A stretch of DNA of 60,937 nucleotides, taken from NCBI GenBank assembly GCA_016869765.1, contig VGES01000021.1, forward strand, positions 1-60,937. The letters are read 5' to 3'. The notes under the pieces were generated by a model. The model saw nothing but the letters and a program-made list of their open reading frames with translations, made no database searches and was not told where the DNA came from. The translations under genes were made by a program, and so were the position numbers. This DNA comes from Alphaproteobacteria bacterium (lineage in GTDB: Bacteria > Pseudomonadota > Alphaproteobacteria > SHVP01). Positions 27,046-37,164 of the stretch are shown here, in pieces. Within the stretch, counting starts at the first letter, position 1; each line of letters opens with the position of its first letter.

Positions 27046-27725
27046 TATCTATGGCCGGTCACCAGCAATACTACATCTAATAGTATTCCAAGGATTGGTT
27101 GGACAACAGCCCAGAATGGGTTGAAGGCAACCCCGGCTTGGCTGGCGGCCATCGGGAGAAACACAACCAGCGCGAGTAAAATGAGAATGCCGTACCGATC
27201 CAGGCGGGCCATCGCGATCGCGAGCGGCCTGGGCAAGAGCCCGATCGCAACCTTGGCCCCATCGAGCGGCGGCACGGGAATCAGATTGAACACGGCGAGC
27301 GCGAGGTTGAGGGTCACCCCGAGTTGCAGGGTGCGGAGAACCCACGCACGAGCATCCGGAGGAACCTCGGGCAAGCCGTGCAGCAAGCCCGCGGCGATCA
27401 GCGCGATGATGATATTGGCCAGCGGACCCGCCGCCGCGACCAAGGCAATGTCACTGCGCCGGCGCAAGCGCGAAAAGTCGACCGGGACCGGTTTGGCAAA
27501 TCCGAAGAACGGCGCTCCGACGGCGATCAGGATCGCCGGCAACACGATCGTTCCGAACAGATCGATGTGACGGAAGGGATTGAGCGTCACGCGCCGGGCG
27601 CGCTTGGCGGTGTCATCGCCACACAACCAGGCGACATAGCCATGTGCAGCTTCGTGCAGCGTGATCGCCAGCACGACCGGAATCACGTAGGCCGAAATCT
27701 CGAACAACGAAAGATCGCTGAACAT
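27045..27725 (-). CDS. Site-2 protease family (M50) metalloprotease
   Basis: This is an intramembrane zinc protease of the compact YwhC/S2P-like group. ITLHEAAHGYVA contains the HExxH zinc site, and NLIPVPPLDGAKV near 160 is the second metal/aspartate motif. The 226-residue protein has about five or six membrane helices and no PDZ domain. The ATG at 27725 overlaps the nagZ stop as TGATG. The substrate is unknown. Confidence 0.9.
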   Translation of the reverse strand: MFSDLSLFEISAYVIPVVLAITLHEAAHGYVAWLCGDDTAKRARRVTLNPFRHIDLFGTIVLPAILIAVGAPFFGFAKPVPVDFSRLRRRSDIALVAAAGPLANIIIALIAAGLLHGLPEVPPDARAWVLRTLQLGVTLNLALAVFNLIPVPPLDGAKVAIGLLPRPLAIAMARLDRYGILILLALVVFLPMAASQAGVAFNPFWAVVQPILGILLDVVLLVTGHR

Positions 27726-28741
27726 CAGCGTTCGAGGGCCCGGTGGACGACGGCTTCGAGCGCGGGACGATCGGCGGCGCTGACCCCTTTCGGCAACAGG
27801 GCCTGAGCCCGCGCCCAGCGCGACGAGGCCGCCGGCGTCAGCTCTGGAAGCGCTGACGCCACCATTTCCATTTCGCCAAGCCGCCCACTGCAATGGAGCA
27901 CGACATCGCAGCCCGCAACGAGGCAATCCTTGGTGCGTCGATCGTAGTCGCCGGGCAACGCTTTCATGTTGCTGCTGATGTCATCGCTCATGAGGAGTCC
28001 GTCGAAACCGATCTGACGACGAATTACGTCGATCGCCAGGGCCGACGTGGTTGCGGCACGATGGGGGTCGATCGCGGTGTAGAGCACGTGCGCCGTCATC
28101 GCCAGCGGAATCGTCTTGAGCGCCGCAAAGGTCGCGAAGTCCACCGCCTCGAGCTCGTCACGATTCGCCTCGACGACCGGCAACTCCTTGTGGCTGTCCG
28201 CCCGCGCCCGCCCGTGCCCCGGAATATGCTTCATCACCGGCAGCACCCCACCCGCGATCAAGGCCTCCGCCATCGCGCGGCCGAGATCGACGATCGGTGG
28301 GACGTCCGGTCCAAAGGCGCGATCGCCGATGATGTCGTGGGCCCCAAGAGCTGGCACATCGAGCACCGGGGCACAGTCAACGTTGATTCCGGCGTGGTGA
28401 AGGTCATCGGCGATCAATCGCGCATTTGCCGCGACGGCAGCGCGCGCGACGTCGGGCTGCCGCGACCAGCACGCGGAAAGCCGTTCAGCCGCCGGCGGCT
28501 TACGCCAGTGCGGTGGCCCCAACCGAGTCACCCGCCCGCCCTCCTGGTCGATGAGGATCGGTGTTCCCGGGCGTCCGGTCAGCGTCCGCAGCGAATCGGT
28601 CAGGCGTCGGAGTTGGTCCGGGCTGATGCAGTTCCGTGAGAAAAGGATGAAGCCCAACGGCTCGACATCGGCGAAGAATTGTTGCTCCTCACGTGACAGG
28701 CTCGGACCGGAAAGACCAAAGATCGCCGCCCGGATCGGCAA
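27725..28741 (-). CDS. nagZ: Beta-N-acetylhexosaminidase
   Basis: NagZ (family GH3) removes N-acetylglucosamine from anhydromuropeptides during cytoplasmic cell-wall recycling. The 338-residue product has PILIDQEGGRVTRL. KHIPGHGRARADSHKELP is the NagZ loop carrying the general-base histidine. MSDDISSNMKAL provides the aspartate nucleophile. A TTG start at 28741 is supported by ACGGAG seven bases upstream. It lies between a SPOR protein and an M50 protease. Confidence 0.95.
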   Translation of the reverse strand: MPIRAAIFGLSGPSLSREEQQFFADVEPLGFILFSRNCISPDQLRRLTDSLRTLTGRPGTPILIDQEGGRVTRLGPPHWRKPPAAERLSACWSRQPDVARAAVAANARLIADDLHHAGINVDCAPVLDVPALGAHDIIGDRAFGPDVPPIVDLGRAMAEALIAGGVLPVMKHIPGHGRARADSHKELPVVEANRDELEAVDFATFAALKTIPLAMTAHVLYTAIDPHRAATTSALAIDVIRRQIGFDGLLMSDDISSNMKALPGDYDRRTKDCLVAGCDVVLHCSGRLGEMEMVASALPELTPAASSRWARAQALLPKGVSAADRPALEAVVHRALER

Positions 28742-28756
28742 GAGCGACTCCGTTGG

Positions 28757-29809
28757 TTACGGGCGAACGACGATGCAACCCTGGTTGCGCAACCGCAACT
28801 GGTCGCAGGCGGCGGTCGCCGCCGCGGCGTCCGCGAACGGCCCCGCCTGGAGGCGGTGAAAGATGCCGCGGCCCGGTCCAAGGTCGACTTCGACGACCGT
28901 TGGCGACAAAGTGCCAAGCGTATCGCGATGGGTATTGCGCAGATCTTCCCAACCCGCCCGCGCGGTTTCCGCCGTGCGGAAGGCGGCGAGCTGAATGCGA
29001 TAGCCACCGCGCGCCGCCGGCGCTGCCGTGATCGGCGAATTCGGGGGCAGGCTGACCAACGGCGGCGGCGCCACCGTCGGAATGGACACCGTGGGTTGGC
29101 TGGTTGGCGGTGGCTGGGGCACGGGCGGCGGAACGACGGTCGGTGCTGCGGCTACATTCGGCGTGGGGGCTTGCCGCGGCGCCTGGGGTGCCAGCGGGGC
29201 AGACCCACCGGTCACGCCCGGAACCGAGCGCTCGGCGTTGGGCGTGAGCGGGGTTGGCCGCTGCGTGGGCGGCAACGTCGCGAGATTTCGATCCGGGATC
29301 GGCGGCGGCGGCGGCACGCTCGCCTCGGGCGCCCGGCGCGGATCGGTGTCGATGAGGCGCGGCGGGTTGGCAGGCGGCGGCTGGCGGATCACGATCCTCG
29401 GCAATGGCTCTTCGATCGGCGGACTCACCGGACGCGTTTCCGGTTGATCGAGCGGACCGCCCGAGCGCACACCGTCGAACACGAGTTTGTCCTGGTGGGG
29501 AATTCGGGCCCCACCGGGATCGGCCGGTGTTTCTTTCATCGGACTCGAATCTGCACGGACCAGCGGCGGAACCGGCGTCGGCGCACTCTGGCGGCCGAGT
29601 TCGAAGCCCCACCAGAAAGTGCCGCCGACCGCAGCGCCGATCACCACGAGGCCGACCACCAGTCCCGACAGACGGGTCCGCAGGTCGGCGCGCCGCGTCT
29701 CGGCTTCGGCAGCCGACTCGCGCAGCGGCGGAATGTTGAGTCGGGCCTCCCCGATGGGACGCGGCCCGGGCGTGACGTTGGAACGCTCGGATTCCTGATT
29801 CACCGACAT
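28757..29809 (-). CDS. SPOR domain-containing membrane protein
   Basis: SPOR domains bind septal peptidoglycan lacking stem peptides, so this is probably a division-site envelope protein. The 350-residue product has a cytoplasmic N-terminus, one membrane helix (about 43-62) and a long proline-rich linker (about 70-255). A C-terminal SPOR domain runs from GGYRIQLAAFRTAETARAGW to the end. The start ATG 29809 overlaps the argS stop as TGATG. The same gene is usual between argS and nagZ in alphaproteobacteria. Confidence 0.9.
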   Translation of the reverse strand: MSVNQESERSNVTPGPRPIGEARLNIPPLRESAAEAETRRADLRTRLSGLVVGLVVIGAAVGGTFWWGFELGRQSAPTPVPPLVRADSSPMKETPADPGGARIPHQDKLVFDGVRSGGPLDQPETRPVSPPIEEPLPRIVIRQPPPANPPRLIDTDPRRAPEASVPPPPPIPDRNLATLPPTQRPTPLTPNAERSVPGVTGGSAPLAPQAPRQAPTPNVAAAPTVVPPPVPQPPPTSQPTVSIPTVAPPPLVSLPPNSPITAAPAARGGYRIQLAAFRTAETARAGWEDLRNTHRDTLGTLSPTVVEVDLGPGRGIFHRLQAGPFADAAAATAACDQLRLRNQGCIVVRP

Positions 29810-31566
29810 CAACGCATCTCCTCGACCGGTTCGACCCCGATGACCGCCAGACCTGAGGCGATCACCGCGGCCACGCCCTGGCACATCGCCAAGCGTGCGT
29901 GCGTCAATTCCGGGTCTTCCCCAACCAGGAACCGCAGTTCTGGTGCTTCGGTTCCCTGGTTCCACAGCGCGTGAAACGCCGAGGCCAATTCATGGAGATA
30001 ATACGCTATCCGGTGGGGTTCGTGTGCATCGGCGCTCGCCTCGACGATTCGCGGCCATTGCAACGTCAGGCGGACCAACGCCCGTTCGGCCGGATGGCCC
30101 AACCGCGCCAGATTGGCCCCCTGCAAGTCTCGCGGGTCGGTTGAGACTCCGGGCACCTCGCTGGCCACGCGCCGCATCACCGAACGAATCCGGGCGTGTG
30201 CGTACTGAATGTAGAAAACCGGGTTGTCCTTCGACTTTTCGGTGACCCGGACGAAATCGAATTCCATCGGACTCTCGGGCTTCTGGGTCAGCATGATCAG
30301 TCGGACCACGTCGCGCCCCACCTCGTCGACGACGTCACGGACCGTCACGAGATCACCCGAACGCTTCGACATTTTGGCTGGCGCGCCGGCGCGCAACAAC
30401 TTGACGAGATTGCATATCTTGACGTCGAGTTCGGCGCGCCCCTCCGACACCGCCGCGACCGCCGCTTTCATCCGTTTGATGTAGCCGCCGTGATCCGCTC
30501 CCCAGACGTCGATCATCGTCGCATAGCCACGGCGAAACTTGTCGCGGTGATAGGCGATATCGGCAGCGAAGTAGGTCCAACTGCCGTCGGACTTCTTGAG
30601 CGGCCGGTCGGTGTCGTCCCCGAACTGCTTGGCACGAAACAGGGTCTGCGCCCGCGGCTCCCAGTCCTCGATCTCCTTGCCCTTGGGCTTCTCGAGGGTC
30701 CCTTCGTAGACCAGATCGCGGCCGTGCAACTCGGCAACCGCCTCGGCGATGGCACCCGACTCGTGCAGCGCCTCCTTCTCGGATGTGAACGTGTCATGGC
30801 GAATTCCGAGAACCGCAAGATCGTCACGAATCAGCGCCATCATCGCGTCGACCGCGAAACGACGACACACGGGCAACCATTCGGTTTCGGACGCTTCGAC
30901 CCAGCGCTCGCGGTCACGCCCGGCCAGCGCGCGCCCAACGGGAACGAGATAGTCGCCAGGGTAAAGGCCGGCTGGAATTTCGCCGATCGTTTCCCCAAGG
31001 GCCTCGCGGTAGCGCAAGTGGAGCGACCGCGCCAGGGTATCCACCTGGGCCCCGGCGTCGTTGATGTAGTACTCCCGCGTCACGCGGTAGCCCACCTTGG
31101 CGAGAACAGTCGCCAGGGCATCGCCCAGCACGGCCCCACGACAGTGCCCGACATGCATGGGGCCGGTCGGGTTGGCGGATACATATTCGACGTTCACCGG
31201 CCGACCACCTCCGAGGTCGGAATCGCCGTAATGCTTCCCAGCCTCGATCGCCCGGCGAAGCTCCTCGTCCCACACCGCCGGCGCGAGCCGCAAGTTGAGA
31301 AATCCCGGGCCGGCGATTTCGATCGTTTCGACGCCGGCGCCCGCCGTCAGTCGTCGCCTCAACGCTTCGGCCAAGTCACGCGGCTTGCGCCCTGCAGGTT
31401 TGGCCAACACCATCGCCGCGTTGGTGGCGAGGTCGCCGTGGCTCGGGTCCCGAGGCGGTTCGACCGTAATCGGCGGAATTGGATCGAGATTCGGAAGCTC
31501 CCCGGCCGCGATCATGGCGCGGATCGCGCCGGTGATCGCCTCGGCATAGTGTCGAAAGACGCTCAT
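29809..31566 (-). CDS. argS: Arginyl-tRNA synthetase
   Basis: This class I synthetase charges tRNA-Arg. The 585-residue protein has the N-terminal additional domain. [20 protein letters not shown] contains the HIGH-type motif (HVGH), and [16 protein letters not shown] is a KMSKS-type motif near 410. A DALR anticodon-binding C-terminal domain ends the protein. Length is normal. It is followed by coupled SPOR and nagZ genes. Confidence 0.98.
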   Translation of the reverse strand: MSVFRHYAEAITGAIRAMIAAGELPNLDPIPPITVEPPRDPSHGDLATNAAMVLAKPAGRKPRDLAEALRRRLTAGAGVETIEIAGPGFLNLRLAPAVWDEELRRAIEAGKHYGDSDLGGGRPVNVEYVSANPTGPMHVGHCRGAVLGDALATVLAKVGYRVTREYYINDAGAQVDTLARSLHLRYREALGETIGEIPAGLYPGDYLVPVGRALAGRDRERWVEASETEWLPVCRRFAVDAMMALIRDDLAVLGIRHDTFTSEKEALHESGAIAEAVAELHGRDLVYEGTLEKPKGKEIEDWEPRAQTLFRAKQFGDDTDRPLKKSDGSWTYFAADIAYHRDKFRRGYATMIDVWGADHGGYIKRMKAAVAAVSEGRAELDVKICNLVKLLRAGAPAKMSKRSGDLVTVRDVVDEVGRDVVRLIMLTQKPESPMEFDFVRVTEKSKDNPVFYIQYAHARIRSVMRRVASEVPGVSTDPRDLQGANLARLGHPAERALVRLTLQWPRIVEASADAHEPHRIAYYLHELASAFHALWNQGTEAPELRFLVGEDPELTHARLAMCQGVAAVIASGLAVIGVEPVEEMR

Positions 31567-31600
31567 GGGCGGCAGGCTCTAGGAGGTCTCGGGCCGAGCG

Positions 31601-32782
31601 TCAACCCTCGGCCCCCGCCGATCCGAACAATCGATGATGCTCGGCCATGGCGAAACGGTCGGTCATCCCCGCAATGTAGTCGGCGATGAGGCGCGCGGTC
31701 TGCCGCGAGCCAGCCGCTCCGAGGTGCCCACGCCACTCCTCGGGAAGTCCTCCCGGGTCGGCGAGGAAATGCCCGAACAGCTCCCGGACCACGCGCCGCG
31801 CATGGTCGGTCATCGCGTTGACCTTCTGATGGCGGTACATGTTGTCGTAGAGAAACCGCCGGAGCACCCGTTCCTCCGCGGCCAACGCATCCGAGAACGC
31901 GACAACGGAGCGTGAGAGAGATCGAACGTCCTCGACCCGGGTAGGCTTGTCTGCGGCCAGACGCGTCTTGGTCTCGGCGAAAACGTCGCCCACCATCCGG
32001 TCGATCATGCGACGCACCATCTCGTGGATGGTGCGCGTCTGGTCGATCCGACCGTGCTTGGACCACACCGCGTTCAAGGCGGCCCCGGCGATCGGCAGGT
32101 CGGCCAGATCGTCGAGCGAGAACAGGCCGGCGCGTAACCCGTCGTCCAGATCGTGATTGTCGTACGCGATGTCGTCGGCGAGCGCCGCCACCTGAGCCTC
32201 CGCACTGGCAAAGGTATGAAGATCCAGCGGCCAGGCGTGATCGAACTCGGTGATCGTTTCCGGGAGCGCGGTCGCACGTGGGCGGGCATGGGGACCGGTC
32301 AACGGCCCGTTGTGCTTGATCAGGCCCTCGAGCGTCTCCCAGGTCAGGTTGAGACCGTCGAAGGTGGCGTAGCGGCGCTCGAGTCGCGCCACGATCCGCA
32401 GCGTCTGAGCGTTGTGATCGAACCCGCCGAAAGGCGCCATAGCCGCATCGAGCGCCTCCTCGCCAGCATGGCCGAACGGCGTGTGCCCGAAATCGTGAGC
32501 CAGCGCCAGAGCCTCCCCCAGATCTTCATCGAGGCCGAGCGCCCGGCACAGCGTTCGCGCGATTTGCGCCACCTCGATCGAGTGAGTCAGGCGCGTCCGA
32601 TAGTGATCGCCCTCGTGATAGACAAACACTTGCGTCTTGTGCTTGAGCCGGCGAAAGGCCGTGCAATGGATGATGCGGTCGCGGTCGCGCTGGAACGCCG
32701 AGCGTAAGGCGCTGGAGTCCTCCACGACGCGACGCCCACGGCTGCGCGCGGGATCGCTGGCGTAGGGCGCTCGATCCACCAT
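31601..32782 (-). CDS. dgt: dGTP triphosphohydrolase-like protein
   Basis: This HD-domain enzyme hydrolyses dNTPs to nucleosides and triphosphate. RTRLTHSIEVAQIART and ALALAHDFGHTPFGHAGEEAL supply the H...HD...D metal ligands. The 393-residue form from ATG 32782 is preferred. An extra 13 codons upstream lack similarity, and neither start has a clear ribosome binding site. In related genomes dgt usually neighbours erpA; here a solute-binding gene and an amidohydrolase lie between them. Confidence 0.9.
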   Translation of the reverse strand: MVDRAPYASDPARSRGRRVVEDSSALRSAFQRDRDRIIHCTAFRRLKHKTQVFVYHEGDHYRTRLTHSIEVAQIARTLCRALGLDEDLGEALALAHDFGHTPFGHAGEEALDAAMAPFGGFDHNAQTLRIVARLERRYATFDGLNLTWETLEGLIKHNGPLTGPHARPRATALPETITEFDHAWPLDLHTFASAEAQVAALADDIAYDNHDLDDGLRAGLFSLDDLADLPIAGAALNAVWSKHGRIDQTRTIHEMVRRMIDRMVGDVFAETKTRLAADKPTRVEDVRSLSRSVVAFSDALAAEERVLRRFLYDNMYRHQKVNAMTDHARRVVRELFGHFLADPGGLPEEWRGHLGAAGSRQTARLIADYIAGMTDRFAMAEHHRLFGSAGAEG

Positions 32783-32867
32783 GGCGCTAATCTGCCGCGA
32801 AACCCGGCAAGGGGCGAGCACAGAACGCGAAGCGCGTGGTAGCCTTGGATTTCAGGAGAGCCCCCCA

Positions 32868-34378
32868 ATGCTCACAACCGTTGCGCGATGCGTTGCGTTG
32901 TTCGCTCTGGTGTCCGCGGTCACTCCGGCAGCGGGCGCGGAACTCCGGATCGGTCACTCCAGCTTGCCCCGCTCTCTCGGCATGCCGCTCGCCGACACGT
33001 CCCACTCCGGCGGGTTCAGTTTTCAGTTGGTTTATGATCGCCTGACGTACACGCGGGCGGGTGGCCAGCTGGAGCCAGGACTGGCCACCGCCTGGCGCAA
33101 CACCTCGCCCACGACGTGGGAAGTGACCCTGCGCGGCACCGTGCGCTTTCACGACCAGAAGCCGCTCGCGGCCGAGGACATCGTCGACCTCATCGCGTGG
33201 CTCAACACTCAAGAGGGTGGCGCGAAGGCGGCCGAGACCGTGCGCGAAACGCGCAATATTGTGTCCGCCCGCGCCCTCGGACCGCTAACGGTCGAACTGA
33301 CGACACGCGAGCCAGACCCGCTGCTGCCCAACCTGCTCGGCTTGATGAGCGGAATCAACATGAAGCGGCTGCAGGATTCGGGCTTCGAGGGCTACGCGCG
33401 CGAGCCGGTCGGGACCGGGCCGTTCCGCACCAATCGCTGGGCAAGCGACCAGCTCGATCTCGCAGCCTTCGCCGAGGGTTGGCGTCGCCCCAAGCTGGAT
33501 CGCGTCCTGGTTCGGGCGCTTCCGGAACTTCCCGCACGCGTCCAGGCCTTCCAGTCGGATCAGATCGACCTCGCCTTCCAGATGGTGGCGGAAAACCGGC
33601 GGGCGGTGGAAGCCGCCGACGGCAAGCTCGTGTCCAGCGCCGAACCGCGCGTGCTCCTGTTGATGGCGCTGCAGAATCGACCGGGCCAACCGATGAACGA
33701 CGTCCGTGTGCGGCGGGCCCTCAACTACGCAGTCAACAAGGACAACTACCTGCGCAACGTCATCGGCGGGTTGGCGAACGCCGCCGGCCAACCGGCCTCG
33801 GCGACGGTCAATGGCCATCAAAGCGACTGCGCCCCTACCCTTACGAGCCTGATCGCGCCAAGGCGCTGTTGAGCGAGGCGGGTCACGCCGCCGGCTTGAA
33901 GTTGATCGCCGAAGTCGTCGGTAACGTTTCGGAACTGCGCGACGTGTACCAGCAGGTCGCGGCCGACGCCGCGAGGATCGGCGTCGCGATCGAGGTTCGC
34001 GAGATCACGATTGCCGATTTGCTGGCCAAGACCCGCGATCCGTCACGCTTCGGCGAGACGTCGTTGTTCTCGTTCGGGTTCAACTCGCAGCCGACGATGG
34101 ACATGATGCGATCGATCACCTCGCTGCACTCGTGCAACGCACCCCCGAAGTGGATCTGCCTGCCGGACGCCGAGGCGGCGATCGCCGCGGCCAATCGCGA
34201 GTTCGACGGCGCTGCCCGCGCCCGGCACCTCGCGCAGGTGGCGCGCGTTTACCACGATCAGGCCCCCGGCATTTACCTGCACGATGCCGTGCAGTTCGAC
34301 GCGGTGAAGAACAGGGTCGTCGGGTATGCCATGGCCAACTACGTCATCGATTGGCACGCACTCGACGTGCGGCGCTAG
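32868..34378 (+). pseudogene. Family 5 solute-binding protein, frameshifted
   Basis: Two frames together encode one peptide/nickel-type (SBP_bac_5) periplasmic binding protein of about 502 residues. The N-terminal part starts at ATG 32868 behind AGGAGA and has a signal peptide ending AAGA. It includes YDRLTYTRAGGQLEPGLATA and ends out of frame after position 33835. The rest, from PYPYEPDRAKALLSEAGHAA to HALDVRR, continues in another frame to 34378. One extra C in the C4 run at 33832-33835 would restore a continuous reading. No permease or ATPase genes are nearby. It may be a sequencing error or real inactivation. Confidence 0.85.
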
Positions 34379-34387
34379 GGAGGAACC

Positions 34388-35860
34388 ATGACTTCGAACC
34401 ACACGCTGCGCTCCGACGCGGTACGGGCCAAGCTCGAACACCCGGTCATCGACGGCGACGGCCACATGATCGAAGTCGAACCCGTCGTCGTCGAGTACAT
34501 GAAACAGGTGGGCGGCCCGTCGTTGGTCGAGGACTACGTCAAATGGTGCGACGCCCGCTGGGCGCGCTGGTACAACGCGACCCCCGAGGAGCGCCGCCGG
34601 CGCCATATGCAACGCATCACCTACTGGGGCATTCCGGCGCGCAACACGACCGATCGGGCGACCTGCATGCTCCCCGGGTTGATGCGGGCCCGCTTGGACG
34701 AACTCGGCCTCGACCTCGCCATCGTCTATCCGACGATGGGCAACCTATTCATCGAACTCCCGAACGCCGATTTTCGCCGCGGCGTGGTGCGCGCAATCAA
34801 CAAGATGAACGCCGACCTTTACCGCCCCTATCGCGATCGCTTGATTCCAGCGGCGGTGATCCCGATGCACACCCCTGCGGAAGCCCTGGCTGAACTCGAC
34901 GCCACGGTCCGCGATCTCGGGTTCAAGTCCATGGTGCTGCAAGGTGGCGTGCGCCGACCGATCGCCCAGGGCGATGCAGGCGGCCGGTTCGTCAACAGCT
35001 ACTACGTTGACTACCTGGCGTTGGACTCCGAGTACGACTACGACCCGGTGTGGCAGCGTTGTCTCGATCTCAAGGTTGCTCCGACCACGCACTCGGGCTC
35101 GCAGGGACTTCCCAACCGCACTTCGCCGACGAGTTTCGTGTTCAACCACCTTGGCCACTTCGCCGCCCACCACGAGGGCATGTGCAAAGCGCTCTTTCTC
35201 GGCGGCGTTACGCAACGTTTTCCGGCGCTGCGGTTCGCGTTTCTCGAAGGCGGAGTCGGTTGGGCGGTGAGTCTCTACAACCAGATCTTCGAGCATTGGG
35301 AGAAGCGCAACATCGACGCGATGATGGAACACCTCGATCCGTCCCTGGTCGATCGCGAGCTGTTGGTGCGTTTGTTCGAGAAACACGGTGATGCGCCGCA
35401 CCGGGCCGGCATCGCCCAGGTGCGCGACGGCGATGGTCGTTTCTGGAGCCAGTGGCGGGAGGACCCGAAAGAGCTGGACGAGTTCCGGGCGAGCGGTGTG
35501 CGAAGCCCCCGCGACATCTATGAGCGTTTTGTCCCGCGCTTCTTCTTCGGTTGCGAGGCCGACGACCGAATGATCGCCCTCGCCTTCGACGGCAAACTCA
35601 ACCGCCTGGGCGCCCGACTCAACGCGATCTTTTCGTCCGACATCGGCCATTGGGACGTCATCGACGCGGCCCACTGCCTGGCCGAAGCGTACGAACTGGT
35701 CGACGACGGCCTTCTGGGGCCCGAGGACTTCCGGGACTTCACGTTCGGCAACGCCGTCCGGCTGCACGCGGCCGCGAATCCGGATTTCTTCGAGGGCACG
35801 GTCCTCGCCGAGGCTGCCCGGCGCGAAATTGCGCGACCACCGCGGGTCGCCGCCGAATAA
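34388..35860 (+). CDS. Amidohydrolase family protein
   Basis: The 490-residue protein fits the amidohydrolase-2 (decarboxylase-like) TIM-barrel family. HPVIDGDGHMIE supplies the first metal histidines, FNHLGHFAAHHEGM lies mid-barrel, and SSDIGHWD carries the late aspartate. The substrate is unknown; acyclic or aromatic acids are typical of the family. AGGAGG precedes the ATG closely. It follows the solute-binding gene by nine bases, so the two are probably cotranscribed and may handle one imported compound. Confidence 0.85.
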   Translation: MTSNHTLRSDAVRAKLEHPVIDGDGHMIEVEPVVVEYMKQVGGPSLVEDYVKWCDARWARWYNATPEERRRRHMQRITYWGIPARNTTDRATCMLPGLMRARLDELGLDLAIVYPTMGNLFIELPNADFRRGVVRAINKMNADLYRPYRDRLIPAAVIPMHTPAEALAELDATVRDLGFKSMVLQGGVRRPIAQGDAGGRFVNSYYVDYLALDSEYDYDPVWQRCLDLKVAPTTHSGSQGLPNRTSPTSFVFNHLGHFAAHHEGMCKALFLGGVTQRFPALRFAFLEGGVGWAVSLYNQIFEHWEKRNIDAMMEHLDPSLVDRELLVRLFEKHGDAPHRAGIAQVRDGDGRFWSQWREDPKELDEFRASGVRSPRDIYERFVPRFFFGCEADDRMIALAFDGKLNRLGARLNAIFSSDIGHWDVIDAAHCLAEAYELVDDGLLGPEDFRDFTFGNAVRLHAAANPDFFEGTVLAEAARREIARPPRVAAE

Positions 35861-35888
35861 CCTTTCGGTGGCTGGGGTCGTGTAACAA

Positions 35889-35924
35889 TTGACACCGGTG
35901 GGCGGGGCTCCCTATCTCTAGGGA
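35889..35924 (+). promoter_or_regulatory. Candidate erpA promoter with overlapping palindrome
   Basis: TTGACA (35889-35894), an 18-base spacer and TATCTC (35913-35918) form a promoter 37 bases before erpA. TCCCTA-TCTC-TAGGGA (35909-35924) is a perfect inverted repeat centred on the -10, where a repressor could act. Confidence 0.5.
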
Positions 35925-35954
35925 CAGATCGGTCGCCTGCCCCCAAGGAGTGCC

Positions 35955-36296
35955 ATGGCCACGTCGGTTCCTCTGACCCTTTCGGACAGCGCCGCCAAGC
36001 GCGTCGATCAATTGCGTCAGCAAGAGAACCGCCCAGCGGCGATCTTGCGTGTCACGGTGTCGTCTGGCGGCTGCTCCGGGTTTCAGTACGGATTCGACTT
36101 CGACGACAAGATCACGGCGGACGATATCGTGGTCGAGAACCAGGGCGTGAAGCTCGTCACCGACAACCTTTCGCTGCTCTACCTCGCCGGGTCGCAGGTC
36201 GACTATGTCGAGGACATGATGGGCGCAGCGTTCAAGATCACGAACCCGAACGCCACCGCATCGTGTTCCTGCGGCTCGTCGTTCACCGTCGCCTGA
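35955..36296 (+). CDS. erpA: Iron-sulfur cluster insertion protein ErpA (A-type carrier)
   Basis: A-type carriers deliver Fe-S clusters to apoproteins. The 113-residue product has the three ligand cysteines: SSGGCSGFQYGFDF and the C-terminal ASCSCGSSFTV. AAKRVDQLRQQENRPA and DMMGAAFKITNPNA are family blocks. AAGGAG lies before the ATG. A promoter with an overlapping palindrome precedes it. Candidate client enzymes in the window include IlvD, an Fe-S dehydratase. Confidence 0.93.
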   Translation: MATSVPLTLSDSAAKRVDQLRQQENRPAAILRVTVSSGGCSGFQYGFDFDDKITADDIVVENQGVKLVTDNLSLLYLAGSQVDYVEDMMGAAFKITNPNATASCSCGSSFTVA

Positions 36297-36378
36297 GCCC
36301 GTCGCCCGACGCTTGACGACCTGAGGCCACCCGTCCAAGTTGGCGCGTCCGCGCGGTCGCCCATCGACCGCCGGGACA

Positions 36379-37164
36379 ATGCCCGCCGTGCTCAAAATCG
36401 CCACCTGGAACGTCAACTCGATCAAGGTCCGCCTCGGGCATGTGCTCGACTATTTGCGATCGGCCACGCCCGACGTGCTTCTGCTCCAGGAGACCAAAGT
36501 TCCCGAGGATCAGTTTCCGCGACTCGAGATCGAGGCGCTCGGTTATCGCGCCGCCGCGATCGGCCAGCGCGGCTACAACGGAGCGGCGATCCTCTCGAAA
36601 CTACCGATGTCCGACGTCGCCCGCGGCCTACCCGGGTTCGAGGACGAGCAGGCCCGCTATATCGAGGCCACCATCGCCGACCTGCGGATCGCCTCGCTCT
36701 ACCTGCCCAACGGCAATCCGATCGATTCCGACAAGTTCACCTACAAGCTCGATTGGATGCGCGCGTTCCGAAACCACGTTCGCTCCCTGCTCGCCCTCGA
36801 CCAAGCCTTCGTGCTCGGCGGCGACTACAACGTCGCTCCCGAGGATATCGACGTGTTCGACCCAGCGACCATGGCCGAGGACGCCGTATGTCGGCCGGAG
36901 GCCCGCGCGCTCTTCCGCGAGGTGATCTACTTGGGCGTGACCGAGGCGTTCCGGACTCTTCATCCCGATCTCACCCAGGCCTACTCGTACTACGACTATC
37001 AGGCCGGTGCCTGGGAAAAGGGCCGTGGCATACGGATCGATCACCTGTTGCTGTCGCCGACCGTGGCCGACCGACTCGTGCAAGTCGGGATCGATCGGGC
37101 GCAACGCGGCCTCAAACAGCCCTCCGACCACGTTCCGGTGTGGTGCGAACTGGAGGGCGTCTAG
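36379..37164 (+). CDS. xth: Exodeoxyribonuclease III
   Basis: Xth is the AP endonuclease and 3' exonuclease of base excision repair. KIATWNVNSIKVRLGHVLDY starts the fold. LLLQETKV carries the metal glutamate, and GGDYNVAPEDIDV and IRIDHLLLSP carry catalytic Asp/Asn residues. SDHVPVWCELEG carries the active-site histidine. The 261-residue length is typical. ATG 36379 is preferred over an upstream in-frame TTG that only adds non-conserved residues. Its stop overlaps the end of the convergent gene by four bases. Confidence 0.96.
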   Translation: MPAVLKIATWNVNSIKVRLGHVLDYLRSATPDVLLLQETKVPEDQFPRLEIEALGYRAAAIGQRGYNGAAILSKLPMSDVARGLPGFEDEQARYIEATIADLRIASLYLPNGNPIDSDKFTYKLDWMRAFRNHVRSLLALDQAFVLGGDYNVAPEDIDVFDPATMAEDAVCRPEARALFREVIYLGVTEAFRTLHPDLTQAYSYYDYQAGAWEKGRGIRIDHLLLSPTVADRLVQVGIDRAQRGLKQPSDHVPVWCELEGV

